Assembly (NCBI GenBank): GCA_017399165.1
Contig: JAFQEF010000074.1
Location: 1 to 42,040, forward strand
DNA: 42,040 bases
Direction of reading: 5' to 3'
From: Akkermansia sp.
GTDB lineage: Bacteria > Verrucomicrobiota > Verrucomicrobiia > Verrucomicrobiales > Akkermansiaceae
Below are positions 9,747 to 17,725 of this stretch, one piece after another. Both the position numbers and the translations under genes were made by a program. Each line of letters starts with the position of its first letter. Position 1 is the first letter of the stretch. The notes beneath the pieces were generated by a model. That model was given only the letters and a program-made list of their open reading frames with translations, ran no database searches and was not told the DNA's origin.

Positions 9747-10778
9747 ATGCATACTTTTGTTTCTCGCCCTGCACGCGAACGTCTCGAACTTATCAGTCAG
9801 ACAGCAGCAAAGCTGGATATGGCTCCGGCTGCTATTGAAAAGGATTTTTGGGTCTGCTGGATGCTTCAGCGTTTGTTCGAGTCGTCCTTGCGTGACTCCA
9901 TTATTTTCAAAGGCGGCACAAGCCTTTCCAAAGTGTATGGGCTCATTAAGCGTTTTTCGGAAGATATAGATTTGATCCTGAACTGGAACGATTTTTGTAA
10001 AGAAAGTGAATGGAATCCCGGAGAACGATATGGAAAATCGGGACGCGAAAAAATGATGAAAGCTTTGGATGAATGGAATACGCAGCAGATAGCGCAAGCA
10101 ATACTTCCTGTTGTTCAGGAATGCTGCGGGACAATCTGTTCAGCTGAAATACCGGATGAAGCACCGGAAGTCATCGTCATCACTTATCCCAAAAATTACG
10201 ACTGTTCGTACATACGCCCTCAGATACTTCTCGAAATCGGACCCAAAGCGGCTTGGAATCCGCACGCTGAATGCGTGGTGCGCCCCTATATGGCTGAGCT
10301 TTACCCTAAGTTGTTCCACAATGCAGAAGCTAAGGTTACGGTTACAACCGCTGAGCGTGCATTCTGGGAAAAGATTACCATTCTGCATTCACAGGCTAAT
10401 CGGCCATCAAGCTTGCCACCCCGATATGCCCGACACTATTACGATACGATAATGATGGCTCGAAATGCAAAACTTAAAGAAAGCGCATTTGCAGATGTTC
10501 GGTTGCTTTATCAAGTGACTTCCTTTAAATACTATTTCTACAGAGCCGGTTGGGCCGACTATCCGAAAGCAATTCCGGGAACCATGCACATTATTCCAAG
10601 TGCCGATGTTTTGAAAGATTTAGAGATTGATTATAACAAAATGAGGAAGGAAATGCTTCCTGCGGATGCTCCGACTCTTGCTGTTATTTTAGGCGAACTC
10701 CGGCAGTTAGAAAAAGAAATTAACGAGCTGCCTACCCTTAACCTGAATGTTACAAACTATCCCACAATGGAACGATAA
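9747..10778 (+). CDS. AbiEii/AbiGii-type nucleotidyltransferase toxin
   Basis: The 343-residue protein carries the nucleotidyltransferase signature: KGGTSLSK at residues 55-62 and SEDIDL at 71-76 (the two catalytic Asp). These are the AbiEii/MenT-type motifs, enzymes that transfer nucleotides (for MenT, to tRNA acceptor ends) and stop growth during phage infection. The N-terminus (ERLELISQTAAKLDMAPAAI, then EKDFWVCWML) is typical of the family, as is the later ERAFWEKITILH. It is the second gene of the operon, 6 bp after the antitoxin, and its stop codon directly abuts the ATG of the next gene. Length and all key residues look intact, so the toxin should be active. The substrate cannot be read from sequence. 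Confidence 0.93.
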   Translation: MHTFVSRPARERLELISQTAAKLDMAPAAIEKDFWVCWMLQRLFESSLRDSIIFKGGTSLSKVYGLIKRFSEDIDLILNWNDFCKESEWNPGERYGKSGREKMMKALDEWNTQQIAQAILPVVQECCGTICSAEIPDEAPEVIVITYPKNYDCSYIRPQILLEIGPKAAWNPHAECVVRPYMAELYPKLFHNAEAKVTVTTAERAFWEKITILHSQANRPSSLPPRYARHYYDTIMMARNAKLKESAFADVRLLYQVTSFKYYFYRAGWADYPKAIPGTMHIIPSADVLKDLEIDYNKMRKEMLPADAPTLAVILGELRQLEKEINELPTLNLNVTNYPTMER

Positions 10779-11321
10779 ATGAATATCACAGAAACAGAAA
10801 AAATCCATTGTTATAATATGGCCGCCGAAAGCAATCTTCAACTTTCGGAAGCTGACAAGGAATTGCTTATAAAAGACATAGAGAAAGAGTTCCCGCGAAA
10901 TCCCCTCCCTGAGCAAATTGTTCCTGATGAGTTTATTGATTATTGCGATGATGTATCGTTTTTAGAGTTATACGAAGACTGGAAATCTATCCCATATTAT
11001 GAGTTTTGGCATGAACGAGCCTGTATGACCTTTCTATTACCTCAAGGATTATTGTATATTTTACCGGCAATTCTTCATACAATGGTAAAAAGGTCATATA
11101 GTAGGGAGATAACACATCGTCTCATTGGTGCAATCGCTTCAAAACCGGAAAAAAGTATGATTGTTACAAAAGAACAATACCGGCTTATTGATAAAGTGCT
11201 GTTTCTGCCGGAGGAAGATATAGCTTTACATGCGGAGAATCGTTTCGATAAAGAGGATTGTTTCGGATACAATCTTTTCGAGCAAATTAGCAACGCTCGT
11301 CAAGTTTTCAAAATTCTTTAG
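10779..11321 (+). CDS. Third gene of the AbiE operon, DUF6714-like
   Basis: The ATG follows the toxin stop codon with no gap, so translation is probably coupled. The 180-residue product is acidic and apparently soluble, with no signal peptide. Its centre (EFWHERACMTFLLPQGLLYI, then LPAILHTMVKRSY) recalls the DUF6714 pattern of FLxPxxxLYYLPAxL, but I cannot confirm this. A canonical type IV system has two genes, so this may be an accessory factor (immunity modulator or sensor) or cargo. The repeat copy 2 starts 64 bp downstream. TAG is its stop codon, showing that TAG is used for termination in this genome. Confidence 0.7.
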   Translation: MNITETEKIHCYNMAAESNLQLSEADKELLIKDIEKEFPRNPLPEQIVPDEFIDYCDDVSFLELYEDWKSIPYYEFWHERACMTFLLPQGLLYILPAILHTMVKRSYSREITHRLIGAIASKPEKSMIVTKEQYRLIDKVLFLPEEDIALHAENRFDKEDCFGYNLFEQISNARQVFKIL

Positions 11322-11428
11322 TATACGCGTGGGAACAATTAATAAAAGGGCAGCGTCGTTACACTCCTTGCATGATAGCTCGCATGATTAATCAGTAACA
11401 ACTGTTTTTTTGTTTACTTAAGTCGGCC

Positions 11429-11458
11429 TTGATGTAGAATACCAGTGTAGTGTATTAG
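11429..11458 (+). promoter_or_regulatory. Promoter of the duplicated membrane protein, copy 2
   Basis: Same boxes as copy 1: TTGATG, 18-bp spacer, TATTAG, then 7 nt to the ATG at 11466. Confidence 0.55.
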
Positions 11459-11465
11459 AAGTCAT

Positions 11466-11879
11466 ATGAATAGCATACGAATATACTTGAGGCTGCATCT
11501 GGTGTTGATGCTTGTCACCTCCATAATTATCTGGTTCCCGGTTTTCTTTATTCTGTATGGAGGAATACAGGCAGTTGTGATGCTTTGCCTGCTGAAAAAG
11601 AGGGGTTCTGATACCATGTCCGTTTTCATGAGGCGATCCATTTACATGTTTTCTCTGATGGAAGTTGGGTATACCGCAGCATTATTGTATGTGGGCGCCT
11701 ATGTAATCCGGGATGTGTGCGGGCTTGGCATATTGGCATGGGATTGCATGAAAGGCACGTTATTCACGAATCCGGAGTTCTTCCACATCATGCCCGGCTT
11801 ATACTTGAATGCCCTTTATCTTCCCTTAGTGTTGATATGGGCTATTGTTTACGCCTTGAAAAAGCTACAGAACAAGTAA
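11466..11879 (+). CDS. Small membrane protein of unknown function, copy 2
   Basis: Near-twin of the 8198-8611 product (129 of 137 residues identical), with the same three hydrophobic stretches and basic ends. Silent changes are also present (for example in the codons for ALYLP), so the duplication is not extremely recent and both frames have been kept open. It lies about 390 bp upstream of the Fic gene, separated by the repeat tail and by inverted-repeat sites. Function unknown; membrane location is predicted from hydrophobicity only. Confidence 0.75.
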   Translation: MNSIRIYLRLHLVLMLVTSIIIWFPVFFILYGGIQAVVMLCLLKKRGSDTMSVFMRRSIYMFSLMEVGYTAALLYVGAYVIRDVCGLGILAWDCMKGTLFTNPEFFHIMPGLYLNALYLPLVLIWAIVYALKKLQNK

Positions 11880-12052
11880 GAGGAACACACCAAAAGTCTT
11901 TTCTATTTAGAAATCAGTCGAGCCGAATTGAGGAGCAATTTTCAGAAAACGACATCAATTTTTCATAAATCATTCATACATAGAGAGTCGAGGTTGCTAA
12001 AAACAACAGTCAAAAAAAGGCTATCAATAACGCAATTATCCGATTAACAAGC

Positions 12053-12092
12053 ATCGGCTAATATCAGCTAATTTAAGACTAAATTAGCCGAT
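12053..12092. promoter_or_regulatory. Distal inverted-repeat site upstream of fic
   Basis: atcggctaat (12053-12062) is mirrored by aaattagccgat (12081-12092), with a further half-site cagctaattt (12065-12074) between them. The half-site tcggctaat is the same word as in the proximal site at 12206-12231, suggesting one DNA-binding protein. It falls in the gene-free stretch 11880-12272, which otherwise holds the repeat tail and AT-rich DNA. Confidence 0.6.
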
Positions 12093-12205
12093 AGAAACAA
12101 GAATTTAAAAATCAAGCCACCCAAAAAAACATTCTTATAATGTTATTATAAATAAATAACGACTCTTTTTCAGTTTTTTTTACAACAGTAAAATTATAGC
12201 ATATG

Positions 12206-12231
12206 CGGCTAATTTTTTATAAAATTAGCCG
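12206..12231. promoter_or_regulatory. Operator-like inverted repeat next to the fic promoter
   Basis: Perfect 11-bp inverted repeat: cggctaatttt, 4-nt spacer, aaaattagccg. It ends 7 bp before the -35 box of the fic promoter, a position suited to repression or activation. The winged HTH at the end of the Fic protein is a candidate autoregulator. Confidence 0.65.
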
Positions 12232-12238
12232 ATAAGTG

Positions 12239-12266
12239 TTGATTTTAATCATCGATGTGGTACAAT
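12239..12266 (+). promoter_or_regulatory. Promoter of fic
   Basis: TTGATT (12239-12244), 16-bp spacer, TACAAT (12261-12266) with extended -10 TG at 12258-12259. The ATG at 12273 is 6 nt downstream, predicting a leaderless transcript. The upstream ATG at 12255 would lie in the promoter spacer and is therefore not the likely start. Confidence 0.65.
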
Positions 12267-12272
12267 CGAGCC

Positions 12273-13634
12273 ATGAAGCGGAGAAAAAAAGCACCAATGT
12301 TAACAGAGCTCATCCACGATGGTGCGAACGACATTCTGAAAATAATGAAAGCCGCAAAACCAGAGTCGCTCAACATGGAGCGTTACCTGAGCTGGCCAGA
12401 GATTTTATACCGAAAAGCACCGGATGGCTTGACAACGGAACAATGGTGGCTTGGAATTAAATTACACCGAGCACAGGCCAGACAAGACATACCCTTGTAT
12501 TCAGCGAAAGGCCAAGCATTCAGTTTTGCTCCGACGCAATACGTTCAACAATATCTGCACTTAATAGACCGCAAAGGAGGCAACATGGTACTAACTAATG
12601 CCAATGAGATATTTTGTGACAGAGAAAGAGACAAATATCTGCTAACCTCACTGGAGGAAGAAGCTATCATGTCGAGCATGATGGAGGGTGCCGTTGTAAC
12701 CAGATCCGAGGCACGACAGATTATACGTGACAACAGGCTTCCCAAGAATGAACACGAACGCATGGTGATAAATAATTATCTCACCATGAAAATGATACTG
12801 GAGAATAAGGACAAACCTCTCACGCCGGCATTTATTCTTTCTCTGCACCGCAGCATGGTGGAAGGAACATTAAAGACACCGGAAAAAGCCGGCGCACTAC
12901 GTGGCGCAGAAGATAAGGTGTACATAGAAGATGTACGCACGGGTGATATTGTACACATGCCCCCCGCAGCAGACGAACTGCCCAAGCGGTTAGAAGCCCT
13001 CTGCCTCTTTGCGAATGGGGAAAACGAAGGCGAATATTATATTCACCCGGTTATCCGAGCCATTATCCTACATTTTCAATTAGCATACGACCACCCCTTT
13101 GTAGATGGCAATGGCAGAACCGCCCGAGCTCTCTTCTATTGGTGCATGCTGAAAGCCGGCTATTGGTTATTTGAATTCATCTCCATTTCACGAGATATAT
13201 TCAACCATCCTCGCTATTATTATGAAGCGTTCCTCAACACTGAGGAGGATGAAAACGATTTGAATTATTTTATCATTAACCAATTAAAAACCATACTAAA
13301 TTCTATTAATGACTTAATAGAGCATGTACGGCAAAAAAAAGATGACAAAAACACGTATCATCATGCCCTGGAATGGGGATTTCCGTCACTCAATTCAAGA
13401 CAAAAACAAGTCTTACTCTATTTCATTCACCACCCGGACACGTACACATCCGTTACTGCACACTGTCACACATACAACGTTGTACGCCAAACGGCACGTA
13501 CCGACTTAAACAAGCTGGAAAAACTAGGGTTACTATACTCAGAAAATATCTCGAGAGAATTCATATACAGACCCAAACCAAATTTAGAAAATCTAATCCG
13601 AAAAACAGCCGCCGAATTAACTGACATCGGATAA
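12273..13634 (+). CDS. Fic family AMP-transferase-type protein with C-terminal winged HTH
   Basis: The catalytic Fic motif is complete: HPFVDGNGRTAR (about residues 274-285 from this start), with His as general base and the DGNGR phosphate loop. An inhibitory motif SSMMEG, fitting (S/T)xxxE(G/N), sits upstream at about 134-139, so this is a class II Fic enzyme with its antitoxin helix built in. Fic proteins usually transfer AMP to a target protein side chain. The C-terminus (about residues 370-453; SLNSRQKQVLLYFIHH, then VVRQTARTDLNKLEKLGLL) is a winged HTH, so DNA binding and autoregulation are likely. Two inverted-repeat sites lie upstream. I chose 12273 over 12255 because the promoter covers the earlier ATG. 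453 residues is normal for the family. Confidence 0.93.
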   Translation: MKRRKKAPMLTELIHDGANDILKIMKAAKPESLNMERYLSWPEILYRKAPDGLTTEQWWLGIKLHRAQARQDIPLYSAKGQAFSFAPTQYVQQYLHLIDRKGGNMVLTNANEIFCDRERDKYLLTSLEEEAIMSSMMEGAVVTRSEARQIIRDNRLPKNEHERMVINNYLTMKMILENKDKPLTPAFILSLHRSMVEGTLKTPEKAGALRGAEDKVYIEDVRTGDIVHMPPAADELPKRLEALCLFANGENEGEYYIHPVIRAIILHFQLAYDHPFVDGNGRTARALFYWCMLKAGYWLFEFISISRDIFNHPRYYYEAFLNTEEDENDLNYFIINQLKTILNSINDLIEHVRQKKDDKNTYHHALEWGFPSLNSRQKQVLLYFIHHPDTYTSVTAHCHTYNVVRQTARTDLNKLEKLGLLYSENISREFIYRPKPNLENLIRKTAAELTDIG

Positions 13635-13782
13635 CGTAGGGGAACAATCAGTAAAGTGGCAATTTGTAGGGGTAGCCTGCGGGCTTGCATGAGCAGAGTC
13701 TCCTAACCACCAAGGGTGTTTATACAAATGAGTTCAAATACGATTGTGCTTCGCATGAATGAAGCGGCGAAAATTTGTTTTC
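13635..13782. repeat. Intergenic DNA with a copy of the short dispersed motif
   Basis: Positions 13633-13672 carry the motif ggaacaatcagtaaagtggc followed by aatttgtagggg. This is also found at 11325-11350, 18789-18824 and 35103-35140, and partially in reverse near 35279-35292. Nothing else is recognisable before the aconitase promoter. Confidence 0.6.
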
Positions 13783-13810
13783 TTGCAATCCGGAAAAAAA
13801 AGCGTATAAT
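13783..13810 (+). promoter_or_regulatory. Promoter of the aconitase gene
   Basis: TTGCAA (13783-13788), 16-bp spacer, perfect TATAAT (13805-13810). The ATG is 37 nt further on, so this mRNA has a short leader, unlike several neighbours. Confidence 0.7.
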
Positions 13811-13847
13811 CGCCCGCGTACAAATATAGAACACACAGGTAAGCGAC

Positions 13848-16565
13848 ATGAACACGGTACGCACATTTACGACAGGAAAAGGTACAGAGGGGCAGTATTA
13901 CTCACTGCCGGCATTGGCGGAGGCGGGATTCAACGGCATTAAGCGCATGCCGATATCCCTGCGCATTGTACTGGAGAGCTTGATGCGCAACTGCGACGGG
14001 CTGAAAGTAACGGAGCAGGATGTGAAGAATCTGGCAGGTTGGAGTGCAGAAAAGCCCGGCAACTATGAGATACCGTTCACCGTGGCACGCATTATTCTGC
14101 AAGATTTAACGGGTGTGCCCCTGTTGGTGGATTTGGCCGCCATGCGCGCTGCCGTGCAAGATTTGGGGGCAGACCCCGCCGCCATGGAGCCTTTGGTACC
14201 GGTGGATTTGGTGGTGGACCACTCTGTGCAGGTGGACTGGGCGGGTTTCCCCGAGGCTTACCAAAAGAACCTGACCCGTGAATTTGAGCGCAATACGGAG
14301 CGCTACGAGTTTTTGAAATGGGGGCAGCAGGCCTTCGAGACCTTCTCTGTAGTACCGCCCAGCACGGGTATTGTACACCAGGTGAACCTGGAGCACCTGG
14401 CCCGCGGTGTGATGGAGCAAGACGGAGTGTTCTACCCCGATACCTTGGTGGGCACGGACTCTCACACCACCATGATTAACGGTTTGGGCATTGTTGCTTG
14501 GGGCGTGGGCGGCATTGAGGCAGAGGCCGGTATGCTCGGGCAACCCGTCACCTTCCTGGTGCCCGAGGTAGTGGGTGTACACCTTACCGGCAAGCTGCAA
14601 GAGGGTGTAACGGCCACGGATTTGGCCTTGCATGTTACCAAGATGCTGCGTGCGCACGGTGTGGTGGGTAAGTTTGTGGAGTTCTTTGGCGAGGGGGCGG
14701 AGGCGCTCTCCCTGCCGGACCGCGCCACCGTGGCCAACATGGCCCCCGAGTATGGAGCTACCATGGGGTTCTTCCCCGCAGATGCCACCAGCGCAGCCTA
14801 CCTGCGCGCCACCGGTCGCAGTGAAGAGCATGTGGCCACCTATGAGGCTTACCTGAAAGCCCAAGGTATTTTCGGCATGCCCCGCAAGGGAGACATTGAC
14901 TACAGCACCGAGCTGGAGCTGGACCTGGGCTCCATTGTGCCCGCCGTGGCAGGCCCCAAGCGTCCGCAAGATCACATTGCCCTCAGCACCCTCAAGAGCA
15001 GCTTTGCCGAGATGTGCGAAAAGACATACGGCCACCCGCAAAAGACAGAGCCCGTGGCCGTTACCATGAAGGGAGATGCCGGCAACCCCGATGCTGACAC
15101 CACGCATGAGGTAGAGCTGAAGGACGGCTCCGTGCTGATGGCCGCCATTACCAGCTGCACCAATACCAGCAACGACAGCCTGATGCTGGCCGCTGGCCTG
15201 CTCGCCAAAAAGGCCGCCGCACTGGGCATGAAGGTGCCCGCCCATGTAAAAACCAGCATTGCCCCCGGCAGCCGTATTGCCGCCCGCTACTTTGAAAACA
15301 ACGGCCTCACCGCCGCGTTGGATGCCATCGGCTTCTCCATTGTGGGCTATGGCTGCGCCACCTGCATCGGCAACTCCGGCCCCCTGAACAGTGCGCTGGA
15401 GCAAGCTGTTACCGAGCACGACCTCGTGTCCTGCTCCGTGTTGTCGGGCAACCGCAATTTCGAGGCACGCATTCACTCTCACATCAAGGCCAACTTCCTG
15501 ATGTCGCCCCCGCTGGTCATAGCCTTTGCGCTGGCCGGGCGTGTGGATATTGACACCGATACCGAGCCGCTGGGCACGGCAGCCGACGGCTCCCCCGTGT
15601 TCTTGAAAGATATTTGGCCGAGCAGTGCCGAGATTGCCGCAGCCCAAGCCAATGCCGCCACCCCGGCAGACTACACGGCCAGCTACGCCAACGTGGTGCC
15701 AGAGTGGGGCAAAGTGAGCGCCCCCACCGGTGCCACCTTTGCCTGGAACCCGGGCTCCACCTACATTCACCGCCCGCCCTTCTTTGAAGGATTTAACGGC
15801 AGCAAGGGGGATATTACAGACATTTGCGGCGCACGTGCGCTGGGTATCTTCGGCGACTGCGTGACCACGGATCACATCTCCCCCGCCGGTGCCATCAAGC
15901 CCACGGGCCCTGCCGGCAAGTTTTTGGCTGCCGCAGGTGTAGAGAAGCGAGACTTCAACACCTTCGGCTCCCGTCGCGGTAATGACTTGGTGATGGCACG
16001 CGGCACCTTTGCCAACGTACGCATCAAGAACCTGCTCACCGAGGGCGTAGAGGGTGGCTACACGCTCTACTTCGGCACCCAACCCGTCAGCGAGCCGGAT
16101 ACCGACATATGCGCCCCCTGCGGCACCCCCACCTTTATTTATGATGCCGGCATGGCCTACAAGGCAGACGGTGTGCCCACCATCATCATCGGCGGCGAGG
16201 ATTACGGCATGGGCTCCAGCCGCGACTGGGCCGCAAAGGGTACCTCCCTGCTGGGGGTGCGCGCGGTTATCACCAAGAGCTTTGAGCGCATTCACCGCAG
16301 CAACCTCATCGGCATGGGTGTGCTGCCCCTCAACTTTGAGAATCCTGCCGACTACGACCGCGTGAAGGGCCTCAAGGATGCCACCTTCTCCATTGTGGGC
16401 CTGCACAACGACCTGCAGCCGCGTGCCAAGGCCATGCTGGTGGTACGCCCCGCCGGGGAGGCGAGTTTCGAGCTGCCGCTCATTGTGCGTATCGATACGC
16501 CTATTGAGAAAGAATACTTCCGCGCCGGGGGTATTCTGCAATATGTACTTACCCGCTATTGCTGA
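13848..16565 (+). CDS. acnA: Aconitate hydratase (AcnA/IRP1 type)
   Basis: The 905-residue enzyme converts citrate to isocitrate through cis-aconitate in the TCA cycle, in the cytoplasm, with a [4Fe-4S] cluster. The three cluster ligands are C437 (AITSCTNTS), C503 and C506 (GYGCATCIGNSG), close to C435/C501/C504 of E. coli AcnA. Other family blocks are present: LVGTDSHTTMINGLG, GDCVTTDHISPAGAIK at the swivel domain, and GGEDYGMGSSRDWAAKG. The length is that of AcnA, not of AcnB or mitochondrial aconitase. A clear promoter precedes it and a flavin reductase-like gene follows within 10 bp. With sdhCAB in the same window, an at least partial TCA cycle is implied. Confidence 0.97.
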   Translation: MNTVRTFTTGKGTEGQYYSLPALAEAGFNGIKRMPISLRIVLESLMRNCDGLKVTEQDVKNLAGWSAEKPGNYEIPFTVARIILQDLTGVPLLVDLAAMRAAVQDLGADPAAMEPLVPVDLVVDHSVQVDWAGFPEAYQKNLTREFERNTERYEFLKWGQQAFETFSVVPPSTGIVHQVNLEHLARGVMEQDGVFYPDTLVGTDSHTTMINGLGIVAWGVGGIEAEAGMLGQPVTFLVPEVVGVHLTGKLQEGVTATDLALHVTKMLRAHGVVGKFVEFFGEGAEALSLPDRATVANMAPEYGATMGFFPADATSAAYLRATGRSEEHVATYEAYLKAQGIFGMPRKGDIDYSTELELDLGSIVPAVAGPKRPQDHIALSTLKSSFAEMCEKTYGHPQKTEPVAVTMKGDAGNPDADTTHEVELKDGSVLMAAITSCTNTSNDSLMLAAGLLAKKAAALGMKVPAHVKTSIAPGSRIAARYFENNGLTAALDAIGFSIVGYGCATCIGNSGPLNSALEQAVTEHDLVSCSVLSGNRNFEARIHSHIKANFLMSPPLVIAFALAGRVDIDTDTEPLGTAADGSPVFLKDIWPSSAEIAAAQANAATPADYTASYANVVPEWGKVSAPTGATFAWNPGSTYIHRPPFFEGFNGSKGDITDICGARALGIFGDCVTTDHISPAGAIKPTGPAGKFLAAAGVEKRDFNTFGSRRGNDLVMARGTFANVRIKNLLTEGVEGGYTLYFGTQPVSEPDTDICAPCGTPTFIYDAGMAYKADGVPTIIIGGEDYGMGSSRDWAAKGTSLLGVRAVITKSFERIHRSNLIGMGVLPLNFENPADYDRVKGLKDATFSIVGLHNDLQPRAKAMLVVRPAGEASFELPLIVRIDTPIEKEYFRAGGILQYVLTRYC

Positions 16566-16573
16566 TTCATGCC

Positions 16574-17080
16574 ATGGAAAAGATCGAATTTTCAAACCTA
16601 CAGCTCAACCCGGCCGAGCTGATTGGTAAGCAATGGATGCTTATCACCGCCGGCACGCAAGAAAGCTTTAACACCATGACCGCCAGTTGGGGCGGACTCG
16701 GTTTCCTCTGGAACCGCCCCGTGGCCTTTGTCTTTGTGCGCCCCAACCGCCATACGGCCAAGTTTATAGATGAGCAAGCGGCATTCACCCTCTCCTTCAT
16801 GCCGGAGAAGTACCGCAACGACCTCCTCTTTTGCGGGCGCAACTCCGGGCGAGATGTGGATAAGATGGCAGCCACTTCTTTGGAGCCCTTTACCACGCCC
16901 AACGGCTTGGTAGCCATGGCAGATGCCGACTTGGTGCTGGAGTGCCGCAAAATGGCCGTTGCCACCATGCAGGAGGCAGACTTTGTGAACTTTGCAGAGG
17001 TATCCCCGCAGTGGTATGACCCCACCAATCCGCTGCACAAGGTTTACATTTGCGAGATTACCACCACCTACGTGCGCTGA
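16574..17080 (+). CDS. Flavin reductase-like (flavoredoxin-type) protein
   Basis: A 168-residue single-domain protein of the flavin reductase/FMN-binding split-barrel family. Landmarks are FNTMTASWGGLGFLWNRP (residues about 30-47), PVAFVFVRPNRHTAKFI and FCGRNSGRDVDKMA. Such proteins bind FMN and reduce flavins or act as small electron carriers; the partner is not evident. The ATG at 16574 is preferred over an in-frame TTG at 16559, which would overlap the aconitase stop and add only LIHA. The gene begins 8 bp after acnA and is probably co-transcribed with it. No terminator was seen before the palindromic region that follows. Confidence 0.88.
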   Translation: MEKIEFSNLQLNPAELIGKQWMLITAGTQESFNTMTASWGGLGFLWNRPVAFVFVRPNRHTAKFIDEQAAFTLSFMPEKYRNDLLFCGRNSGRDVDKMAATSLEPFTTPNGLVAMADADLVLECRKMAVATMQEADFVNFAEVSPQWYDPTNPLHKVYICEITTTYVR

Positions 17081-17258
17081 AACAGCCCCGTCCCCTTGCC
17101 TCAATAAGCCGAATAATTGAGCCCGCGAGCGCTTTTCATGCGAGCTCCCGCGGGCGAGCTGTCATGCAAGGAGCGTAGCCAATACATTTTGAATCTTTAA
17201 TTTTGGATGTTGGATTATAGTGCCGCCGGTCATTCGCCCGCAGAGCACACCACAATTT
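17081..17258. repeat. Intergenic palindromic DNA
   Basis: No reading frame. It contains GC-rich inverted words of the same family as the element next to it (gcccgcgagcgc; gagctcccgcgggcgagct; cattcgcccgcag), apparently a degraded partial copy. Confidence 0.5.
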
Positions 17259-17696
17259 ACAACTTGGGAATCTCTAAAAACTCTGGTACCCTCACAAATT
17301 GGTAGTTGCGGGGAGCCCCGCGAGCATTAGCGAGCCGAATTTTTGAGCCCCGGCGAGGGGCGCCATAAAATAGCCCGGGCGTGGAGCCGCGCCAGCGGCG
17401 GAACCCCGGGAATTATGCAAAAATAAATACGAACCCCGCAGGGGTGGCATAATGTTGTGCTTTGAATTAAAGCATTATATGTATTTACCCCCCATATTTA
17501 AGCCACGCATTATGTCACCCCTCAACCGGGGTTCCGGTTTGTTTGTTCCGGTTCCCCGGGGTTCCGCCGCTACCGCGGCTCCACCACCGGGCTACCAAAT
17601 ATCGCCCCTCACCAGGGCTCAATAGTTTGGCTCGCTTACGCTCGCAAAATGCAAAAGAAATGGATTAAACCGAGTTTTTAGAGATTCCCAACTTGT
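17259..17696. mobile_element. MITE-like palindromic element with 25-bp terminal inverted repeats
   Basis: The ends are acaacttgggaatctctaaa (17259-17278, continuing aactc to 17283) and its reverse complement at 17672-17696, with one mismatch in 25 bp. Between them the two arms mirror each other. Reading inward from either end one meets gcgagc/tagcgagcc, tgagccc(c/t)gg, gaggggcg, tagcccgg, gtggagccgcg, agcggcggaaccccggg, aaccccg and cataatg. The centre is near 17455-17506. It encodes no protein. The structure resembles a non-autonomous transposable element or snap-back hairpin, and a related partial copy lies at 1-304. No target-site duplication could be identified with confidence. Confidence 0.75.
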
Positions 17697-17725
17697 TGAG
17701 TTTAATCGAGATACTCAATAACACT

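Larger units (their letters stand above)
11386..12024 (+). repeat. Direct repeat module, copy 2 (639 bp)
   Basis: Second copy of 8118-8756, same orientation, here upstream of the Fic gene. The copies bracket the AbiE cassette (8757-11385), so homologous recombination between them would delete 3268 bp including the toxin operon. Confidence 0.92.

Noticed and set aside
14106..16595. 829-codon minus-strand frame opposite aconitase
   Set aside because: A shadow of the GC-rich acnA gene on the other strand; His/Gly-rich sequence without domains.
17431..17530. Possible rho-independent terminators within the palindromic element
   Set aside because: The stems are not followed by T runs and belong to the mirrored arms of the element.
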